A stretch of DNA of 9,218 bases from Alphaproteobacteria bacterium (GTDB lineage: Bacteria; Pseudomonadota; Alphaproteobacteria; Micavibrionales; UBA2020). The notes beneath the pieces were generated by a model, which did no database searches, was not told where the DNA came from, and was given only the letters and a program-made list of their open reading frames with translations. This document shows positions 7,001 to 9,218 of this stretch, piece by piece (positions within the stretch are counted from its first letter, which is position 1; every line of letters begins with the position of its first letter). Where the stretch lies: assembly GCA_020853455.1 (NCBI GenBank), contig JADYYV010000026.1, positions 1 through 9,218 of the forward strand, given 5' to 3'. Made by a program: the position numbers and the translations under genes.

Positions 7001-7483
7001 GCGCTGGGTGGGTTTCGCGTTGATCATGTCGGCGACGCGGCCCTGCGACACGAGCGCGGGGGAGTGCGAACCGATGGAGCTGTCGGCGAACAGCAGCTGG
7101 ACATCGCGCATACGCACGGTCTTGCCGTTGACCTTGTAGGTGGAGCCCACATCGCGCTCGATCTTGCGCGAGACTTCGAGCTCGTCGCTGTCATTGATCT
7201 CGGCGGGCGCGGTGCGGTCGCGGTTGTCGAGGTACAGGATGACTTCGGCGGTGTTGCGCGGCGGGCGCTGTTCGGTGCCGTTGAAGATCACGTCTTCCAT
7301 GCCGGCGGAGCGCATGCGTTTGGGCGAGTTTTCGCCCATCGCCCAGCGCAGGGCCTCCATGATGTTCGATTTGCCGCAGCCGTTGGGGCCGACGATGCCG
7401 GTCAGGCCCGCGCCGATATCGAATTCGGTCGGCTCGACGAAGGATTTAAAACCGGTGAGGCGGAGTTTCTTGAACTGTACCAT
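4022..7483 (-). CDS. smc: Chromosome segregation/condensation ATPase SMC
   Basis: The protein has 1153 residues, full length for alphaproteobacterial SMC. SMC dimers with ScpA/ScpB organise and help segregate the chromosome. The N-terminal ATPase half begins MVQFKKLRLTGFKSFVEPTE and has Walker A GPNGCGKSN (32-40). A long coiled coil (about 165-500) leads to the hinge (about 505-640; starts near GFQPVIDLL at 509, contains WRWDG at 613-617). A returning coiled coil (about 640-1000) leads to the C-terminal ATPase half, with signature LSGGEQ (1051-1056) and Walker B ICVLDEVDAPLD, where D1079 and E1080 are the expected catalytic acids. All ATPase motifs are intact. The ATG is 5 nt after the stop of the DsbA-like gene; GAAGGG lies 12 nt upstream, within that gene. 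scpA and scpB are not in the window. It is the last gene before a strong terminator. Confidence 0.98.
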   Translation of the reverse strand: MVQFKKLRLTGFKSFVEPTEFDIGAGLTGIVGPNGCGKSNIMEALRWAMGENSPKRMRSAGMEDVIFNGTEQRPPRNTAEVILYLDNRDRTAPAEINDSDELEVSRKIERDVGSTYKVNGKTVRMRDVQLLFADSSIGSHSPALVSQGRVADMINAKPTQRRMVLEEAAGISGLHARRHEAELKLKAAETNLLRVEDVLGAMNVQLEGLKKQARQASRYRNLSGHIQTAEGSLLYLKFQESQTAVTAALAAFETAENSVRDRMLVVTELTTQQTEAAASLPQLRQSEAEAAAALQRLKLAYGGLESEERQVQEERTKSESLIAQFSADVSHENLQSAEAVETVARLTEENAKLESEAENQSGREETARITKEEAQGAVEKIENELTVLTEEVASQDAQRHSVERQINDLERRLTQLQQRKESLEKMHNDLIAATPARAEMDDIQLQIITAEQTYASATTALDTAESERAAADARAQETNEALQTVQRLFSQLTAEAEALRRILRNQQEGFQPVIDLLNVDAGLEKALAVALGDDLQAALDGDAPIFWRELPEYATVPALPGSAKPLTQYVRGPHALSRILSQIGIVDTAEEAEGLMADLQPGQCLVTLDGGAWRWDGLTVSADAENAAAIRLEQKNRLADLDAQILTVQVQVDDARTAADTAKQARHTAADAVGAARQQSRQSEEQLNGLRRRHSVLTNQLSEVTAKLAGLASSIENAAQEIDVVSTQLTEVRETHATLPDTAEARERVAALKVSLSENRQLLADSQAAHSEIRREGENRNRRISQIASDIAGWNGRIERVALRLLELEDRIAQAQEVLDRLAERPAQIEAEKQSLMSHIADAEAKRQEAADILISSETNANDLSRELRAVESALSDAKEARAMAQASVNTTQHTATGIEATIFEKFTCTPEELVAKLELVVAELGDIGSWQGKLERLLRERDNMGPVNLRAEVESQEISDTMNGMQTERDDLVAAIEKLREGINGLNKEARTRLLSAFDVVNTHFQKLFTRLFNGGSAYLKLVEADDPLESGLEIYAQPPGKKNAVLSLLSGGEQTLTSIALIFAMFLTNPAPICVLDEVDAPLDESNVDRYCTLLEDLVKECATRFVVITHHRMTMARMDRLYGVTMSERGVSQLVSVDLKQHELALGEAA

Positions 7484-7488
7484 CTGGA

Positions 7489-8493
7489 TTATTTACCCTT
7501 CTTTTTGAGGAGTTTTTCGACGATATCGTCGAAATCCTCGGGGTTCTTGTCGCCTTCCATCTGCTCGGCGCCGTTATTGAAGACGAAAGTGGGGGTCGCC
7601 TTGATTTTGTATTTCTGCTGGCCTTCCTGCATGCCGGACAGCAGGAACTGCTGCAGCTGCGGGTTGGAAACGCAGGTGTCGATATAGGCGGGTTCCATGC
7701 CGGCCAGCGCCCCCAGCTGCTTCAGGCCGACCAGCGGGTCGCTGCCCTTGATCCAGCTGCTCTGCTGCTTGAAGATCACTTCCACCAGCTGGAAATAGCG
7801 CGAACGGTCGGTGCAGCGCGCCATCATCGCCGCCTTCAGCGCATGGGTATCGAGCGGGTAGTCGCGGAAGATCAGGCGCAGCTTGCCGGTGTCGATCAGG
7901 CGCTGCTTGACCACAGGCAGGATGTCGTTGTGGAAACGCGCGCAATGCGGGCAGGTCATCGACGCATATTCAATGACGGTCACGGGCGCATCGACGTCGC
8001 CCAGCGAGCGTTCGGCGAGCGCGTTATCCATATCAATGTCCATCGCGGCGGAGGGGGCGAGCAGGCTGCTGCCGCCTGCCGAACCGGTCACGGTGCTGCC
8101 GCCCGTCGTGGGGGTGGCGGGCAGGGCGGGGAAGGATTCAGGCGTGAGCGAAGCGGGTGCTTTTTTCTCCGCGGTGTCTTCGGCCTTCGCGGCCTCGACC
8201 GCTTCATGGTCGCCGGACAGGGGGGCGTCATCGCCAAGCACACTGTCGGCGCTGTGTTCGGTGTCGTCGGTTTTCGCGGTTTCGGTTTTTTCAGGCTCCG
8301 GTGTCGCGGCCGGCGTTTCGGTGCCGGTGGCTGTTTCAGCGGGCTTGTCGGCGGCAGCGGGTGCGGGGGTAACAGCCGCTTCTTGCGCCTGCGGGGCGTC
8401 GGTTTTTACAACTGATGTCGTTTTCGCAACGTAGATGATGAGGCCCGTAACGGCAAACAGCACCACCAGAAAAGTGATTACTTTATTGGACAT
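7489..8493 (-). CDS. Membrane-anchored DsbA-like thiol:disulfide oxidoreductase with a long linker
   Basis: The protein has 334 residues. Residues 5-23 are a single N-terminal membrane helix (or uncleaved signal anchor). Residues about 30-150 are a low-complexity linker rich in Ala, Thr, Pro, Glu and Asp. Residues about 152-330 are a DsbA-type thioredoxin fold with active site CPHC (181-184) and cis-proline loop ATPTFVFNN (299-307, P301), both intact. Two further cysteines (227, 274) lie in the helical part and could form a second disulfide. It should act in the periplasm, oxidising or isomerising substrate thiols; a reducing or chaperone role cannot be excluded. The start has AAGGAA 5 nt upstream. 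It is cotranscribed with smc, an adjacency I know from other alphaproteobacteria, with no obvious shared function. The linker makes it much longer than typical DsbA (about 200 residues). The subfamily is unsure, so no symbol is given. Confidence 0.92.
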   Translation of the reverse strand: MSNKVITFLVVLFAVTGLIIYVAKTTSVVKTDAPQAQEAAVTPAPAAADKPAETATGTETPAATPEPEKTETAKTDDTEHSADSVLGDDAPLSGDHEAVEAAKAEDTAEKKAPASLTPESFPALPATPTTGGSTVTGSAGGSSLLAPSAAMDIDMDNALAERSLGDVDAPVTVIEYASMTCPHCARFHNDILPVVKQRLIDTGKLRLIFRDYPLDTHALKAAMMARCTDRSRYFQLVEVIFKQQSSWIKGSDPLVGLKQLGALAGMEPAYIDTCVSNPQLQQFLLSGMQEGQQKYKIKATPTFVFNNGAEQMEGDKNPEDFDDIVEKLLKKKGK

Positions 8494-8545
8494 AGGTGTT
8501 CCTTCGCATTCGGTCGTTTCTTTTTATATGTAAGAATCTGCGGAG

Positions 8546-8575
8546 ATTATATGCTCTTAATCGTGAGAAATGCAA
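8546..8575 (-). promoter_or_regulatory. Promoter of the dsbA-like-smc operon
   Basis: On the minus strand the -10 is a perfect TATAAT (8551-8546). Eighteen nt upstream is TTGCAT (8575-8570), a partial -35. Transcription would start near 8539, leaving a leader of about 46 nt before the ATG at 8493. The Shine-Dalgarno AAGGAA is at 8499-8504. Confidence 0.5.
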
Positions 8576-8684
8576 TATTGCTTCCGGCGTTATGTGCAGT
8601 TAAATGGGATTATTTTCAAGGTTTTAGGTGAGCAAAGAGGCTTAAAATCTTGTATAAGAAACGAAAATGGAATATATCACTGCT

Positions 8685-9218
8685 ATGAAAAATAAATTCG
8701 TCAAAATGCACGGCCTCGGCAACGACTTCGCGATCTTCGACGGAAGATCGGCTGCGCTGTCTATCCTGCCGGAAAGCATTATTAAAATGGGCGACCGCCG
8801 CACCGGAATCGGGTTCGACCAGATGGTGATTATCGACCCGCCGCGCAGCCCCGGCACGGATGCTTTCCTGCGTATTTACAACAATGACGGCACCGAAGTC
8901 GGCGCCTGCGGCAATGCCACAAGATGCATCGGCAAGCTGCTGATTGATGAAACAAAAAAGCAAAAAGTGACGCTGGAAACCAGGGCGGCGAAGCTGGAAG
9001 CCGTCATGATGGGCGATGCCGTATCGGTCGATATGGGCAATGTTAATCTTGAATGGCAGCAAATACCGCTAAAGCGCGAGGAAGATACCCTTTCCGTGCC
9101 GGTGGAAGAAGGTTTGCTGGACCGTGCCGTTGCCGTGAATGTCGGCAACCCCCATGCGGTATTTTTTATGCAGAAAAACGTCGATGATTTCCCGCTGGAG
9201 AAAATGGGCCCGCGTGTG
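8685..9218 (+). CDS. dapF: Diaminopimelate epimerase, N-terminal part (runs off the window)
   Basis: DapF converts LL-diaminopimelate to meso-diaminopimelate, the precursor of lysine and of peptidoglycan cross-links. It uses two cysteines and no cofactor, in the cytoplasm. The 178 visible residues (about two thirds of the usual 275) show FVKMHGLGNDFAIFD (5-19), RRTGIGFDQ (38-46), NNDGTEVGACGNATRC (66-81) with the first catalytic cysteine C75, and VGNPHAVFF (153-161). The second catalytic cysteine would lie past the right edge. Two in-frame ATGs are possible, 8667 and 8685; a TAA at 8655-8657 excludes anything earlier. I prefer 8685 because family members usually begin a few residues before the KMHGLGNDF motif, but 8667 (adding MEYITA) has an A-rich ribosome-site-like leader. 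The gene diverges from the dsbA-smc operon. Possible -10 elements, TAAAAT (8643-8648) and TATAAG (8653-8658), lack a clear -35. Confidence 0.95.
   Translation, partial: MKNKFVKMHGLGNDFAIFDGRSAALSILPESIIKMGDRRTGIGFDQMVIIDPPRSPGTDAFLRIYNNDGTEVGACGNATRCIGKLLIDETKKQKVTLETRAAKLEAVMMGDAVSVDMGNVNLEWQQIPLKREEDTLSVPVEEGLLDRAVAVNVGNPHAVFFMQKNVDDFPLEKMGPRV

Noticed and set aside
4049..7687. A 1212-codon open frame on the plus strand, longer than smc itself
   Set aside because: It is antisense to smc and part of the dsbA-like gene. Its His/Arg/Phe/Gly-heavy composition has no domain signal. It is open because GC-biased coding sequence rarely forms stops on the opposite strand; smc has all its ATPase motifs.
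8616..9148. Minus-strand frames of 71-148 codons opposite dapF
   Set aside because: They are antisense to a clear diaminopimelate epimerase reading frame, which runs off the right edge without a stop.
1..9218. A novel defence, mobile or biosynthetic system
   Set aside because: All sizeable genes belong to housekeeping families or are single unknowns. There are no integrases, transposases, inverted terminal repeats, CRISPR repeats, toxin-antitoxin pairs or clustered biosynthetic enzymes.

Overview
The window reads as an ordinary chromosomal segment of an alphaproteobacterium. The evidence is moderately GC-rich coding DNA, an alphaproteobacterial-type SMC directly downstream of a DsbA-like thioredoxin gene, and a TPR-methyltransferase of a kind common in that class. 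I cannot name the genus. I see no phage, transposon, CRISPR, tRNA or rRNA signal, and no convincing new multigene system.

Layout, left to right. (1) Positions 1-62 hold the first 20 codons of an unrecognised minus-strand gene. (2) Positions 196-2073, plus strand, encode a 625-residue TPR protein fused to a class I SAM methyltransferase. (3) Convergent to it, a two-gene minus-strand unit (3489 down to 2090) encodes a small secreted cysteine-containing protein of unknown function, then TrhO, the rhodanese-type tRNA U34 hydroxylase. The stops of the two convergent transcription units are only 16 bp apart, and the plus-strand terminator appears to lie inside the end of trhO. (4) Positions 3490-4021 are a roughly 530-bp region without a credible protein gene. 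It holds two strong hairpin terminators, several short repeats and palindromes, and possibly one or two small RNAs. (5) A second minus-strand operon (8493 down to 4022) encodes a membrane-anchored DsbA-like thiol oxidoreductase, then Smc. It has a good promoter at about 8546-8575 and a near-perfect terminator at 3968-4002. (6) Diverging from it, dapF (diaminopimelate epimerase) starts at about 8685 and runs off the right end.

The genes serve separate housekeeping tasks: tRNA wobble modification, envelope thiol chemistry, chromosome condensation, and lysine/peptidoglycan precursor synthesis. The dsbA-smc and secreted protein-trhO pairs each have a 5-nt gap between stop and start, so they are probably cotranscribed and translationally coupled. 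The most interesting parts are the non-coding stretch between the two terminators, the terminator inside trhO, the long-stalked DsbA, and the unknown secreted protein paired with trhO.
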